From contig DASYZB010000116.1 in NCBI GenBank assembly GCA_035946615.1, positions 80,545 to 126,297 on the forward strand: 45,753 bases of DNA. Direction: 5' to 3'. Below are positions 34,523 to 43,094 of the stretch, piece by piece. Within the stretch, counting starts at the first letter, position 1. The number at the start of each line of letters is the position of its first letter. Made by a program: the position numbers and the translations under genes. This DNA is from Verrucomicrobiia bacterium (GTDB lineage Bacteria; Verrucomicrobiota; Verrucomicrobiia; Limisphaerales; UBA8199). The notes under the pieces were generated by a model. The model did no database searches. It was not told where the DNA came from and saw only the letters and a list, made by a program, of their open reading frames with translations.

Positions 34523-35376
34523 CGCTTGTGACGCGGAATCGCCCGACCTCTTTGCGGCGTTGTTTGGAAAGTTTCCATCGCCAGTCCCTCGCGCCCATTG
34601 AGATAGTCATCTCGGATGATTCCCAGGCTGAATGCGCAACAGCGACCCTGGCCCTTGCGAGCGCCTTTGGATGCCGATATACGCGAGGGCCTCGCAAAGG
34701 CCTCTATGCCAATCGCAACCATGCTGCCCTCTGTTGCAGAGGAACACACATTCTTACCGCCGATGACGACCACGAGCATCCTCCCGATTACCTCGAAAAA
34801 GTTCATCGAGCCCTAACGGCCCAGTTCGAAACCGTCTGGTCCATGGGCGAGGTCTATAACCGGGCAAATTTGCAATGCGGCGGCCCTTGGCATGGACCGG
34901 GTCAGATATGCGCCAATGGCGCCCTGGTTGCTATTACCGCGAACGGCAACTCGGGTTGTTGGGCCATAGCGGATGGCGCCACGGTTTACCCGAAAAAAAT
35001 CTTCGCTTCCGGGTTGCGCTTCTTCGACGCCTGCCGCTTTGGCGACAGCTATAAGGAATTTGGATGTTTGCTTCACTGGCTTGGGATTCCGGTCCGGCCC
35101 TTAACGACGACGGGCGTTCTCCATCACATGAACGAAGTCGGGCGCTCATTCCTGTGGGATGAACAAGAGCGCGCTGCGCAAATATTTGCTATGCTCATGT
35201 TCTCTTTTGTGTACCAGCCCAAACCACAAAACCAGGCGGCAACCCTTGCCCATTTGCTGCGTCATTCGCTGCTTTGCCCGGGCCAAGTGTGGTCTTCGCT
35301 GAGTACCGCCCTGCGGTGGGTAACGCAGCGTCGAAAACAGGTTCTTCGGTGGAAGCAACAACACTTATACAAATAG
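34498..35376 (+). CDS. Glycosyltransferase family 2 protein
   Basis: 292 residues from ATG 34498, which starts MPEPLLSIALVTRNRPTSLR directly at the GT-A fold. DDSQAE is the nucleotide-sugar aspartate motif, ILTADDDHEHPPDYLEK contains the DXD motif for the metal, and GDSYKEFGCLLHW lies where the acceptor/base Asp-Glu is usually found. It adds one sugar to the lipid-linked unit in the cytoplasm; donor and linkage are unknown. Overlaps the FkbM gene by 25 bp and the next gene by 28 bp. Confidence 0.85.
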   Translation: MPEPLLSIALVTRNRPTSLRRCLESFHRQSLAPIEIVISDDSQAECATATLALASAFGCRYTRGPRKGLYANRNHAALCCRGTHILTADDDHEHPPDYLEKVHRALTAQFETVWSMGEVYNRANLQCGGPWHGPGQICANGALVAITANGNSGCWAIADGATVYPKKIFASGLRFFDACRFGDSYKEFGCLLHWLGIPVRPLTTTGVLHHMNEVGRSFLWDEQERAAQIFAMLMFSFVYQPKPQNQAATLAHLLRHSLLCPGQVWSSLSTALRWVTQRRKQVLRWKQQHLYK

Positions 35377-36443
35377 CTCCCCGCTTGCCTCCTGCCATCT
35401 GCGGTGCGGGCGATTATGCCACCCTCCTGGCTCGACAACTCCGGCAGTTTCACCAGATCAATACGCAATTCGTGGCTTTGGAAAGCGAAGCCCCACAAGT
35501 GCTGCCCCGGGATGGGTTCAGTGTTCGAAGACCCGCTTCCGAGCCTGGCACAAGTTTGGGCAGATTGCTTCCGGTAGATGCGTCCGTCTCTGTTCTCCTT
35601 CACTATTCGGGTTATGGCTATCAAAGACGAGGGTGTCCCATTTGGCTGCTGAGCGCGCTGAAAGCTTGGCGGTTGGCAAACCCAAACCAACGCCTGTGTA
35701 TTATGTTCCACGAACTTTATGCCTCAGGCCCGCCGTGGCGGAGCGCTTTCTGGCTGCGCCCCATCCAAAGTTGCCTTGCGAGACGGCTTTTGAAACTGGC
35801 TTCCCACTGCTTCACCAACCTGTGTGAAAGCGCCGCGACTCTCAAAAAAATGGTCGCGCCCCGTAAACCATGCATCACGATCCTGCCTGTGTTTTCGAAT
35901 ATTGGAGAGCCGAACCACCTGCCTGCTTGGGACCAGCGCCGGCCCTCGATGGTCATTTTCGGCAGCGCCGGGTGGCGTCAGGAGGTCTATAGCCGCCATT
36001 TTCTGAGTCTCCAAAGGGCGTGCCGCCAATGGGCGATTAGCGAGTTGATCGATATCGGGCCTGGCGCCGTGCAGATTCCGCCCTCATCCCTTCGAATCTC
36101 AATCAAAGGGTTTTTGCCTGCCGAGGAAGTGAGCCGCCAGATGATGGCTGCGCGCGCCGGTTTTTTTACCTGCCCGGTAGCGTGCCTGGCCAAGTCGGGC
36201 ATCTTAGCAGCCTATGCCGCCCATGGGCTGTTGCCGGCAACCCATCGAACCAACAATGGCCAAAGCGCGGACCGTCTGCGCGAAGGGGAACATTTTTTAA
36301 GCGCGGATTCGACTAAAATGGCGCCGCCGCAGGAGGTTTCAAGAAACGCGTTCAGTTGGTACCAGGGTCATCGGCTGGCAGTCCAAGCGGAGGAGTACGC
36401 GATGCGGCTTTTCCCGGCCAAATCTCCAATTTCATCACCTTGA
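35349..36443 (+). CDS. GT4-like glycosyltransferase, divergent
   Basis: 364 residues from GTG 35349, chosen because it gives LIQIAPRLPPAICGAGDYAT, the usual start of a GT-B N-terminal domain with a Gly-rich acceptor loop. The frame is open to 35274 but only within the previous gene. The C-terminal half has MVIFGSAGWRQEVY and GFLPAEEVSRQM, typical of a GT-B second domain, but the E-x7-E motif of GT4 is replaced by a CPVACLAKSGILAAYAAHG stretch. This Lys-Ser-Gly-x-x-Ala-Ala-Tyr variant may bind the donor differently. The stop overlaps the next start as TTGA. Confidence 0.7.
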   Translation: MEATTLIQIAPRLPPAICGAGDYATLLARQLRQFHQINTQFVALESEAPQVLPRDGFSVRRPASEPGTSLGRLLPVDASVSVLLHYSGYGYQRRGCPIWLLSALKAWRLANPNQRLCIMFHELYASGPPWRSAFWLRPIQSCLARRLLKLASHCFTNLCESAATLKKMVAPRKPCITILPVFSNIGEPNHLPAWDQRRPSMVIFGSAGWRQEVYSRHFLSLQRACRQWAISELIDIGPGAVQIPPSSLRISIKGFLPAEEVSRQMMAARAGFFTCPVACLAKSGILAAYAAHGLLPATHRTNNGQSADRLREGEHFLSADSTKMAPPQEVSRNAFSWYQGHRLAVQAEEYAMRLFPAKSPISSP

Positions 36444-37303
36444 AGGCGCAGGCTTTCATCTTGCACTGGAATCGGCCAGAGAGTTGCGCCGAGACAGTCC
36501 GGCTCTTCCTGCAGTGCCCAGGATTGGCCGTTGGGGTTTTGGACAATGGCTCGCACGAGGGACATTTAGCCAAGTTAAAGACACTGCTTGGGCCGATTGT
36601 TGAAATCATGCCGCTCGGCTCAAACCTGGGCTGGGGCGCTGGCCTGAATCGGGGCTTGAAGCGCTGGCTGGAGAACGATCGAACACCGTTCTGCTTTGTT
36701 TCGGCCGACGACGCGCGGCCCGCCCTGGGAGCCCTGGAAAAACTCTTATCAGCCATGGAGGCGCACGGCGAACTCGGCGTGTTATGCCCGCAATACGATG
36801 TAGCCCAGATCGGCGTCTTCAGCCCTATCCGTGGTCCGAGATTAATGCCAAGCCAGGCGGGTAGGAACGGAACGATTCACCAGGCGGACTTCGCCCATGG
36901 GACTTTGACTCTCTTTCGCAGGGAATGCCTGATGCAGATCGGGCTCTTCGACGAAAGCTATTTTGCGTATGGGGACGAGATGGAACTCTCGTTGCGGGCA
37001 AAACGGGCTGGGTGGGCGGTTGGCCTGCTCCGAGGCGCAGCGGTGAGGAACCCTGAAACAAAAGTGGCGGCGGACGTAGTGCAGTACCTGTCTTCGAGGA
37101 ACTCACTGCAGCTAGCCGCCAGGTACGGCGGGGGTGGCCAGGCAATCATCCGCGCCTTGCTGATGCTCCTCAATTCAGGACGGATGCTCTGTCTGCCCAA
37201 ATCCTGGCGCAACCGGAACTGCCTGCCCATACCCAGGCTTGCAGCCGTTCGAGATTATTTTCTGGGGCGGACGGGGCCACCGCCGAATTTCCTCATTATT
37301 TAA
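36440..37303 (+). CDS. Glycosyltransferase family 2 protein (rhamnosyltransferase-like)
   Basis: 287 residues from TTG 36440, which overlaps the previous stop codon in the sequence TTGA and starts right at the GT-A fold (LKAQAFILHWNRPESCAETV). VLDNGSHEG is the usual Asp-Asn-Gly-Ser motif, CFVSADDARPALGALEK holds the metal-binding Asp pair, and GLFDESYFAYGDEMELSLRA with KRAGWAVG is the catalytic Asp-Glu region seen in GT2 rhamnosyl- and related transferases. The donor sugar is not determined. Confidence 0.83.
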   Translation: MKAQAFILHWNRPESCAETVRLFLQCPGLAVGVLDNGSHEGHLAKLKTLLGPIVEIMPLGSNLGWGAGLNRGLKRWLENDRTPFCFVSADDARPALGALEKLLSAMEAHGELGVLCPQYDVAQIGVFSPIRGPRLMPSQAGRNGTIHQADFAHGTLTLFRRECLMQIGLFDESYFAYGDEMELSLRAKRAGWAVGLLRGAAVRNPETKVAADVVQYLSSRNSLQLAARYGGGGQAIIRALLMLLNSGRMLCLPKSWRNRNCLPIPRLAAVRDYFLGRTGPPPNFLII

Positions 37304-37360
37304 TACAAAACCTCAACCACACGACCGCCAATACAAGACGGCACGCTAGTGTGTCGGGCT

Positions 37361-37378
37361 GCGGTAGTCCTCTACCGC
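37361..37378 (+). promoter_or_regulatory. Hairpin in the gap before the next glycosyltransferase
   Basis: GCGGTAG-TCCT-CTACCGC: a 7-bp stem with a 4-nt loop, ending 13 bp before the GTG at 37392. In an mRNA it could cover the ribosome site; as DNA it could be a REP-type relic. It lies in the widest gap of the cluster (88 bp). Confidence 0.35.
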
Positions 37379-37391
37379 TTTAAATTCCTGT

Positions 37392-38516
37392 GTGAGGATA
37401 CTGCTTCAGACTGCATTTTCTCCCAGCATCGGTGGGATTGAAACGCTCTCGATGCTCCTGGCAACGGAATGGCACCGCGCTGGGGTATCGGTTTCAGTAT
37501 GCACTCCTATCAAGGGCCTGAACCATGGCCCGGAGGTCTTCCCTTTTCCAGTGCACAGGCGCCCTACGCCAATGAAGCTCTTGCGTCTCTCACGCACCGC
37601 CGATCTGGTCGTGCAAATGAATATTAGTCTGCGGAGGCTATGGCCCATGACATGTTGCCGAACGCCCTGGATTGCGGTGCACCATGGGCCTTATTCAACA
37701 CCCGGCAACGAGCAACGCGGCTGGCGCGACAAACTAAAGCTTCTTTGTGCGGGCACCGCGAGTGCCAACATTTGCCCCAGCGGCTATATTGCGCGCAAAA
37801 TCGGTCTCTCCTGCCATGTCATACCCAATGCGTACGATGCGAGCATTTTTTGGTCTCCTCAGGATGCAACTGAGCAGCGAGCAGGCGATTTGGCCTTTGT
37901 GGGGCGGTTGGTTTGCGAGAAAGGCCTCCGCGTTCTGCTCGATGCTTTGGCCATTTTAAAGCCCTCAGCCCAGCCACGCCTGACAATTATAGGCGACGGT
38001 TCGGAACGGAAGGCCCTCGAACAGCAGTCGCGGCATCTTGGGCTGGCTTCAGTCGATTTCGTGGGCGCCAAACCGCCGGCAGAAGTGGCCCAACTCCTGC
38101 AAACTCATCGAATTCTCGTAGTCCCTTCGTTGTCAGAAGAACCCTTTGGAATTGTTGCTCTCGAAGGCGCCGCCTGCGGGTGTGTCGTGCTGGGGTCCAA
38201 TGGGGGTGGGTTGCCCGAGGCCATCGGCACCACAGGCGCCACCTTTCAGCGCGGCGATGCGGCCGATTTGGCAGCAAAGCTGGCCCTTCTGCTCGCGCAC
38301 CGCGCCGAATGGGTCCATTACCGTGAAGCCGCAGCGGCGCACCTGGCCAGGCATCAGCCGGCCCGGGTTGCGGCGCAGTATCTGGATGTGTTCCGAATTG
38401 TCCTTGGCCCTCTGGCATCGCTCGGCGCGAAGCGTCGTGGACTGCGCCAGTCCTCTGGCGCTTTTCCCCAGATTGCCCCGATGCCGGACCCACCCAACCC
38501 ACGCCTTTGTTTCTGA
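37392..38516 (+). CDS. Glycosyltransferase family 4 protein
   Basis: 374 residues from GTG 37392. GT-B fold: an N-terminal Gly loop (FSPSIGGIETLSMLLATEWH), then DLAFVGRLVCEKGLRVLLDA at the start of the donor domain, and the E-x7-E motif in PSLSEEPFGIVALEGAACGC. The family transfers sugars from nucleotide donors with retention of configuration. The last ~35 residues, ending NPRLCF, are Pro-rich and atypical, perhaps a flexible tail. The next start codon is 4 bp downstream. Confidence 0.87.
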   Translation: MRILLQTAFSPSIGGIETLSMLLATEWHRAGVSVSVCTPIKGLNHGPEVFPFPVHRRPTPMKLLRLSRTADLVVQMNISLRRLWPMTCCRTPWIAVHHGPYSTPGNEQRGWRDKLKLLCAGTASANICPSGYIARKIGLSCHVIPNAYDASIFWSPQDATEQRAGDLAFVGRLVCEKGLRVLLDALAILKPSAQPRLTIIGDGSERKALEQQSRHLGLASVDFVGAKPPAEVAQLLQTHRILVVPSLSEEPFGIVALEGAACGCVVLGSNGGGLPEAIGTTGATFQRGDAADLAAKLALLLAHRAEWVHYREAAAAHLARHQPARVAAQYLDVFRIVLGPLASLGAKRRGLRQSSGAFPQIAPMPDPPNPRLCF

Positions 38517-38520
38517 TTTC

Positions 38521-39954
38521 ATGGAATCGAACTGGACCCCAGCTCCTGACGCGCGCGTTTCAGGATTCAGGCCTGTCTCGAGCCGGTGTCCCAAGCGCGC
38601 TATTGCCTGGCCCGGCTGGGCATCGCTTTGGCTCCTGAGCGGATTGGCCCTCGCCGTCCTGGAGGGCGCAGTCCGCAAATGGGGGTTGGGAGGCGCTCAT
38701 GGCTTGGGGAGTTATGCGGTCTATTTTTCAAAAGACCTCATGTTCGCCGCTCTGGTTTGTTTGCCGGCATCGCGGGGAGCGTCGAGAGCCACCCGGCAGT
38801 TTGGCTCCTGGCTTGGCTGGGGCGCCGGCTTGGTCATCACCGGGGCAGCGCTGAGTTCGCTGGTGACGGTAAATCCGGTCGGCGCCCTCCTGACGTTGCG
38901 CTCGGCGATTGTCCTGCCGCTTTTGGCGTGGTGGGCTGCTTCGCGCGTTTCGAGAGCGGCACTGCGCCGGGTGCTTTGGAGCTTGGTCGCTTTCGCAATC
39001 CTCAATTGCAGCTTGGGCATGGTTCAAAACAAACTCCCTCCCGGCCACCCATTAAATCGCTACGCGGCGGAGTCGCTGGAAATTGTTGCCGAAGGCTCAG
39101 GCGTCAGAGCGACGGGGACATTCGCCTACATCACAGGGCTGGGTGTGATGGGGTCGGTGGGGATTTGGACAGGGCTGGCGCTACTGAGTATTGGGCGGAA
39201 GCGATGGGAGCAAATTGCCGGGCTGGCAGGCATTGCCGCCGGTTTTGGCTGCGGGCTGGCCTCCATCTCGCGCGGCCCCGTACTGACGGGAGCAGGAATG
39301 GTGGTGGGTTGGATTTTCCTGGGGCGCCCGCGTGGGAGGGTGCTACTGGGCCTGATCACAGCGCTCTTGCTGGCTGCTGGAACAGGCGTGGTCATCGGCG
39401 CCTGGCCTGCGGTCGAAGGCTTGTGGCAGGGCGTCGAGGAGCGACAGGAACATGCAACCGACACCTTGCGCGAGCGGATTTTCGGACATGCAAGTGAGGT
39501 TATTTCCGCGCTCAGACAAGCGCCGCTGGGACGCGGCTTTGGGACCGAACAAATGGGCGGGTCCTTTTACGCCACCGGTGAGATGAATTTCAAAGAGTAT
39601 GAAGGCCAATTCCCCCGCATGGTGATGGAAACGGGCGCAGCGGGTTTAGCGGGGTTTGTGTTGGTCTGCGCCGGGGCATTAATCGCGTTAGACCGGGCAC
39701 GCCGGGCCGCCGGCGCAGTGAAAGGACGCGGCGAGAGGCGCTCGGGAAGGAGGGGCAAGGTTGCTATAGGCTCGGAAGGCGATTGGGGTGGCGTGTTGGC
39801 TGCCACGGAATTTTTGTTACTAAGCCTCTTCTGCGGCAACGTACTTTATAACCACACGGCGTCGGCTTTTGCCTGGATGATATTCGCAGCGGTGCTGGGC
39901 GCGAGCACATCGCAGGAAAGGGAGTCCCCCAGTATGTTTTTCCCCGCTCTTTGA
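38521..39954 (+). CDS. O-antigen polymerase/ligase-like membrane protein (Wzy/WaaL type)
   Basis: 477 residues from ATG 38521; upstream frame extension only shadows the previous gene. About eleven membrane segments. The motif SISRGPVLTGAGMVVGW carries the Arg seen in Wzy/WaaL-type enzymes, and the large periplasmic loop contains APLGRGFGTEQMGGSFYATG and a Phe-Pro-Arg-Met-Val-Met-Glu-Thr-Gly stretch. It would polymerise the repeat units flipped by the first gene of the cluster. The C-terminal cytoplasmic loop is Arg/Gly-rich (KGRGERRSGRRGK). Confidence 0.78.
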   Translation: MESNWTPAPDARVSGFRPVSSRCPKRAIAWPGWASLWLLSGLALAVLEGAVRKWGLGGAHGLGSYAVYFSKDLMFAALVCLPASRGASRATRQFGSWLGWGAGLVITGAALSSLVTVNPVGALLTLRSAIVLPLLAWWAASRVSRAALRRVLWSLVAFAILNCSLGMVQNKLPPGHPLNRYAAESLEIVAEGSGVRATGTFAYITGLGVMGSVGIWTGLALLSIGRKRWEQIAGLAGIAAGFGCGLASISRGPVLTGAGMVVGWIFLGRPRGRVLLGLITALLLAAGTGVVIGAWPAVEGLWQGVEERQEHATDTLRERIFGHASEVISALRQAPLGRGFGTEQMGGSFYATGEMNFKEYEGQFPRMVMETGAAGLAGFVLVCAGALIALDRARRAAGAVKGRGERRSGRRGKVAIGSEGDWGGVLAATEFLLLSLFCGNVLYNHTASAFAWMIFAAVLGASTSQERESPSMFFPAL

Positions 39955-40020
39955 GCCCTCTGCGGTTGTAGCGCATGTGGCAGACTCTTCTGTAGCTTCA
40001 ACCTTTCGGGGTTTTACTAA

Positions 40021-41232
40021 ATGGGCGTAGTTTTTATCGCGCCGGTCATTCCGTTGGATGTGGCGATGATGGCGGCGGCGTTGGAACGGGCAGGCTGGCT
40101 GGACCGCCTTGTCACGCGGTGGTGTTTTACCGGTAGCGGGTGGGCGAGGGCGAGGCGATTCCGGTGTCCCGAGCGGTGGTTGCGCCGGCCACAGGCCCCC
40201 GTCGGCCGCGAGCATTTGTTGCGTGTGCCGCTGGCGGACGTGCGGCAGAAAGGAGCCGCTTGGTTTGGAGGCGGCCAGATTAAGGCCCTGGATAAATCGT
40301 TTGCGCGGGTGGACCAGGCGGGGGCAAAGCTGGTAACCGGCCAGACAGGGGCGGTGCTGGCGCGGGAGGACTCGTGCATTGAGAGCTTTCACCAAGCCGC
40401 TGAGTGGGGGCGTCCACGGCTCTACCAGTTGCCTAGCGCGCACTGCGCCACGGTGGAACGCTTGATAAGACGTGAGGCGGTTGAATTTCCCGAGGCATTT
40501 GACCGGGGCGAAATGGAAGCGGAATTCGCGCCTGCCCGGCTGCAACGGAAGTCAGAGGAACTCGACCTGGCCACCTGGGTGCTGTGTCCCTCGAATTTCG
40601 CAGCAAACAGCGTGCGGGCGGCCGGCGCGGCCGCAGAGAGAATCTGCACATTGCCTTTGGGAAGTGATACACGGTGGAGCCCCGTGGCAACAGTCGAACG
40701 GGGTCCGGTGTTCCTTTGCGTCGGCAAAGTCTGCGCGCGTAAAGGTATCCACCGGGTCTTGCGCGTATGGAAGAAACTCGGGGCCTGGCGCACCCACCGG
40801 CTGCGGCTGATCGGTGAGCTTGGCTTGCCGCACCGATTCCTTGCCGAGTTCAGCGGGTGCTTCGAGCATGTCGCCCGGGTGGCCCGCGAAGCATTGCCCA
40901 TCGAATATAGTCGCGCCCAGGCGCTCGTGTTTAATCCGGTTGCAGACGGTTTTGGCCATGTGTTTGCCGAAGCGATGGCCTGCGGCGCCCCCGTGCTGGC
41001 CAGCCGCAATTGCGGCGCGCCCGACCTGGTGACCGATGGCGTGGAAGGCCGGTTGTTCGATTACGGCGACGACGAGCAACTTGGGGCGACTCTCGATTGG
41101 GCCCTGACCCACCCGCGCGAGCTGGGTCTAATGGGCGCCGGCGCCCGGCGCCGCGCTCTCACCTGGGGTTGGGAGCAATTCAGCAGAGGGTTTTTAGAGT
41201 GGTTGGAACCGCTGATAAACCTCGGCAGGTAA
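40021..41232 (+). CDS. Glycosyltransferase family 4 protein
   Basis: 403 residues from ATG 40021. N-terminal domain MGVVFIAPVIPLDVAMMAAA; second domain GPVFLCVGKVCARKGIHRVL; donor-site motif NPVADGFGHVFAEAMACGAP (E-x7-E type) followed by VLASRNCGAPDLV. An extra segment, about residues 100-185 (His/Arg-rich with RLYQLPSAHCATVERLI), is common in verrucomicrobial relatives of this group. Separated from the polymerase gene by 66 bp with no clear terminator, so still probably within the same transcript. Confidence 0.87.
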   Translation: MGVVFIAPVIPLDVAMMAAALERAGWLDRLVTRWCFTGSGWARARRFRCPERWLRRPQAPVGREHLLRVPLADVRQKGAAWFGGGQIKALDKSFARVDQAGAKLVTGQTGAVLAREDSCIESFHQAAEWGRPRLYQLPSAHCATVERLIRREAVEFPEAFDRGEMEAEFAPARLQRKSEELDLATWVLCPSNFAANSVRAAGAAAERICTLPLGSDTRWSPVATVERGPVFLCVGKVCARKGIHRVLRVWKKLGAWRTHRLRLIGELGLPHRFLAEFSGCFEHVARVAREALPIEYSRAQALVFNPVADGFGHVFAEAMACGAPVLASRNCGAPDLVTDGVEGRLFDYGDDEQLGATLDWALTHPRELGLMGAGARRRALTWGWEQFSRGFLEWLEPLINLGR

Positions 41233-41245
41233 AAAATTAGCGGCC

Positions 41246-42241
41246 ATGCGTGTCATCCATTTCCAACGCCGGCCCGCCGATGGCCAGGTGAGCATCGAGC
41301 GCGTGTTCAACCAACTCCGGGCCGCCATGCCGGCGGGCATCCATTGCAGCGCGCATATTAGCCCCTGCTTCAGCCGGGGCATCCTGCCGCGCCTGGCCAA
41401 CATCCTCGACGCCCGAGCCCACTGCGCCCAACTCAATCATATCGTGGGCGATTCCCATTACCTCGCCCTCGCCCTCGACCCAACCCGCACCATCCTCACC
41501 GTCCACGACTGCGCACCCCTCCTTCGGCTCCGCGGACCAAAACGCTTCCTCGTCCGGTGGTTCTGGTTCGAACTTCCACTGCGCCGCGCCGCCATCGTCA
41601 CCGCCATCTCCGACGCCACCCGGCGCGAACTCGCCCGCCTTCTGCCCCGCATCCGCCGCCCCGTGCGCGTGGTCCATAACTGCCTGCCGACCCATTTCCG
41701 CCCGGAGCCTAAGCCCTTCAACCAACACGACCCGTTGCTCCTGCAGGTCGGCACCGCCCCCAACAAAAACCTCGAACGCCTCATCCTGGCCATGGCCGGA
41801 CTGCCTTGCCGCTTGCGCATCATCGGCAAGCTGGGTCCACAACACCTGCGCCTGTTGCGCAGCCATGCCATCCAATACGACAACCTGCCTCGCGCCACCG
41901 AGGCCGAACTCATCGAGTCCTACCGGCAATCCGATGCGGTGCTCTTCGCCTCGACTTACGAAGGGTTCGGGCTGCCCATCCTGGAAGCCAACGCCATTGG
42001 GCGCCCGGTCCTCACCGGCAATTGCCTGTCCATGCCGGAAGTGGCCGGTCCCGCGGCCTGCCTGGTGGACCCCTACGATGCGGGCTCGATCCGCCAGGGC
42101 CTTGTGCGCATCATCTCGGATTCGCAATACCGCCAGCGCCTGGTCGGCGCCGGATTCCAAAACGTCAAGCGGTTTTCACCCAAAAGCATCGCGGCCCAAT
42201 ACGCCGCCATATACCGCGAGTTGCAGGGAAACGTGGCATGA
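41246..42241 (+). CDS. Glycosyltransferase family 4 protein
   Basis: 331 residues from ATG 41246, 13 bp after the preceding stop. TILTVHDCAPLLRLRGPKRF is the N-domain segment with the acceptor-site Asp; ISDATRRELARLLP, LLQVGTAPNKNLERLILAMA and FASTYEGFGLPILEANAIGR (E-x7-E) form the donor domain. It resembles WbaZ/mannosyltransferase-like GT4 proteins. Codons end in C far more often than in the gene before it, so it may have a different history. Last gene of the cluster. Confidence 0.86.
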   Translation: MRVIHFQRRPADGQVSIERVFNQLRAAMPAGIHCSAHISPCFSRGILPRLANILDARAHCAQLNHIVGDSHYLALALDPTRTILTVHDCAPLLRLRGPKRFLVRWFWFELPLRRAAIVTAISDATRRELARLLPRIRRPVRVVHNCLPTHFRPEPKPFNQHDPLLLQVGTAPNKNLERLILAMAGLPCRLRIIGKLGPQHLRLLRSHAIQYDNLPRATEAELIESYRQSDAVLFASTYEGFGLPILEANAIGRPVLTGNCLSMPEVAGPAACLVDPYDAGSIRQGLVRIISDSQYRQRLVGAGFQNVKRFSPKSIAAQYAAIYRELQGNVA

Positions 42242-42746
42242 GTTGAAAGCGGAAAGGGGGAAAGCAGAAAGCAGAAAGGGGAAAGGGCGCTTGTGGGTGA
42301 GCGGTGGGCGCGGGTGAAGGGTGGGTGAGATTCAGGCCGCTATCGAGAAGGCGGAGGGGATTTTAGAATTTTGATTTTAGATTTTCGATTGGGGACAGAT
42401 GGGGAAGGCGGAAAGGGGAAAGCAGATTAAACCGCGGAATACGCGGAAAGGGGGAAAGGGGGAAAGGGGAAGTGGAAAGCAGGAGAGCAGGAAAGGGCGG
42501 GCCGATTCTTAAGGGCGAATGAACGCCAATGGACGCGAATAGATCATGCCAGGCGCAGGGCTGCCTTGGATAATCTGGCCGACAGAGGGGAATCCGGGGG
42601 AGTGGATTCTGAACGAGCCGTCGAATGGGAATCTGTTGATGCTGGCGCTGAACGAGAGAACTGAGCGATGCGGGCCGCCCACAACTCCCCAATGGGCAAT
42701 GGAGGTGGCGCGCCCGCATTCGCTCCAGTGATTTTGTTAGCCGCCT
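42242..42746. repeat. Purine-rich low-complexity intergenic sequence
   Basis: Many short runs of GGAAAGGGGGAAAGCAGAAAG type (42248-42290 and 42400-42500), plus an AT block with GATTTTAGATTTTCGATT near 42370. A 61-codon frame at 42546-42731 has no recognisable features. No gene is supported. The terminator of the cluster was not identified. Confidence 0.55.
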
Positions 42747-42950
42747 TCAATTCGTGAGATGTTTGACTAGCGCCTGACAGAATTCGTTTATGATTTCTTC
42801 GCCATGCCGTATCTCGGCCGTCTTACCCTGGGGAATATTCTTGTCCCGAAAGAAGCCGCCACCGACGTATTTGAACCGAAAGTCCTTCTTCGTCCTTTCA
42901 ACGAGTTCCTTCAGATCTTGGGTGCTGATATCACCAAGCCGAAAATGTGA
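42747..42950 (-). pseudogene. C-terminal fragment of an unrecognised gene
   Basis: A frame that ends at TGA 42747-42749 reads 67 protein-like residues: SHFRLGDISTQDLKELVERT, then KKDFRFKYVGGGFFRDKNIP, QGKTAEIRHGEEIINEFCQA and a short Leu-Val-Lys-His-Leu-Thr-Asn tail. Composition is hydrophilic and balanced, unlike a chance frame. The frame stays open to the right but has no start codon and becomes Cys/Pro/Ala-rich, so the 5' part of the gene seems lost. I do not recognise the family. Confidence 0.4.
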
Positions 42951-43094
42951 CCAGAGACAGAAACGGCCGTATAGTGGGCAAGGGCAATCAGACGCTGCGG
43001 GCGCTCGGACAGAGAGAGCCGCGGGAATGATGAACCCCGCCGGCCTCTGTGACCGGCACGGCGGCGATTGCTGATTACTTTTCAGTTCCGCCCG

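Noticed and set aside
42306-42320. Reverse-strand CCCTTCACCCGC matching the tRNA-Gly 3' end, as a distal attachment site
   Set aside because: Only 12 nt, inside purine-rich low-complexity DNA where such a match is likely by chance, and 28 kb away with the polysaccharide cluster and housekeeping genes between.
42546-42731. 61-codon frame in the purine-rich spacer
   Set aside because: No recognisable domain or conserved feature, and surrounded by low-complexity repeats.
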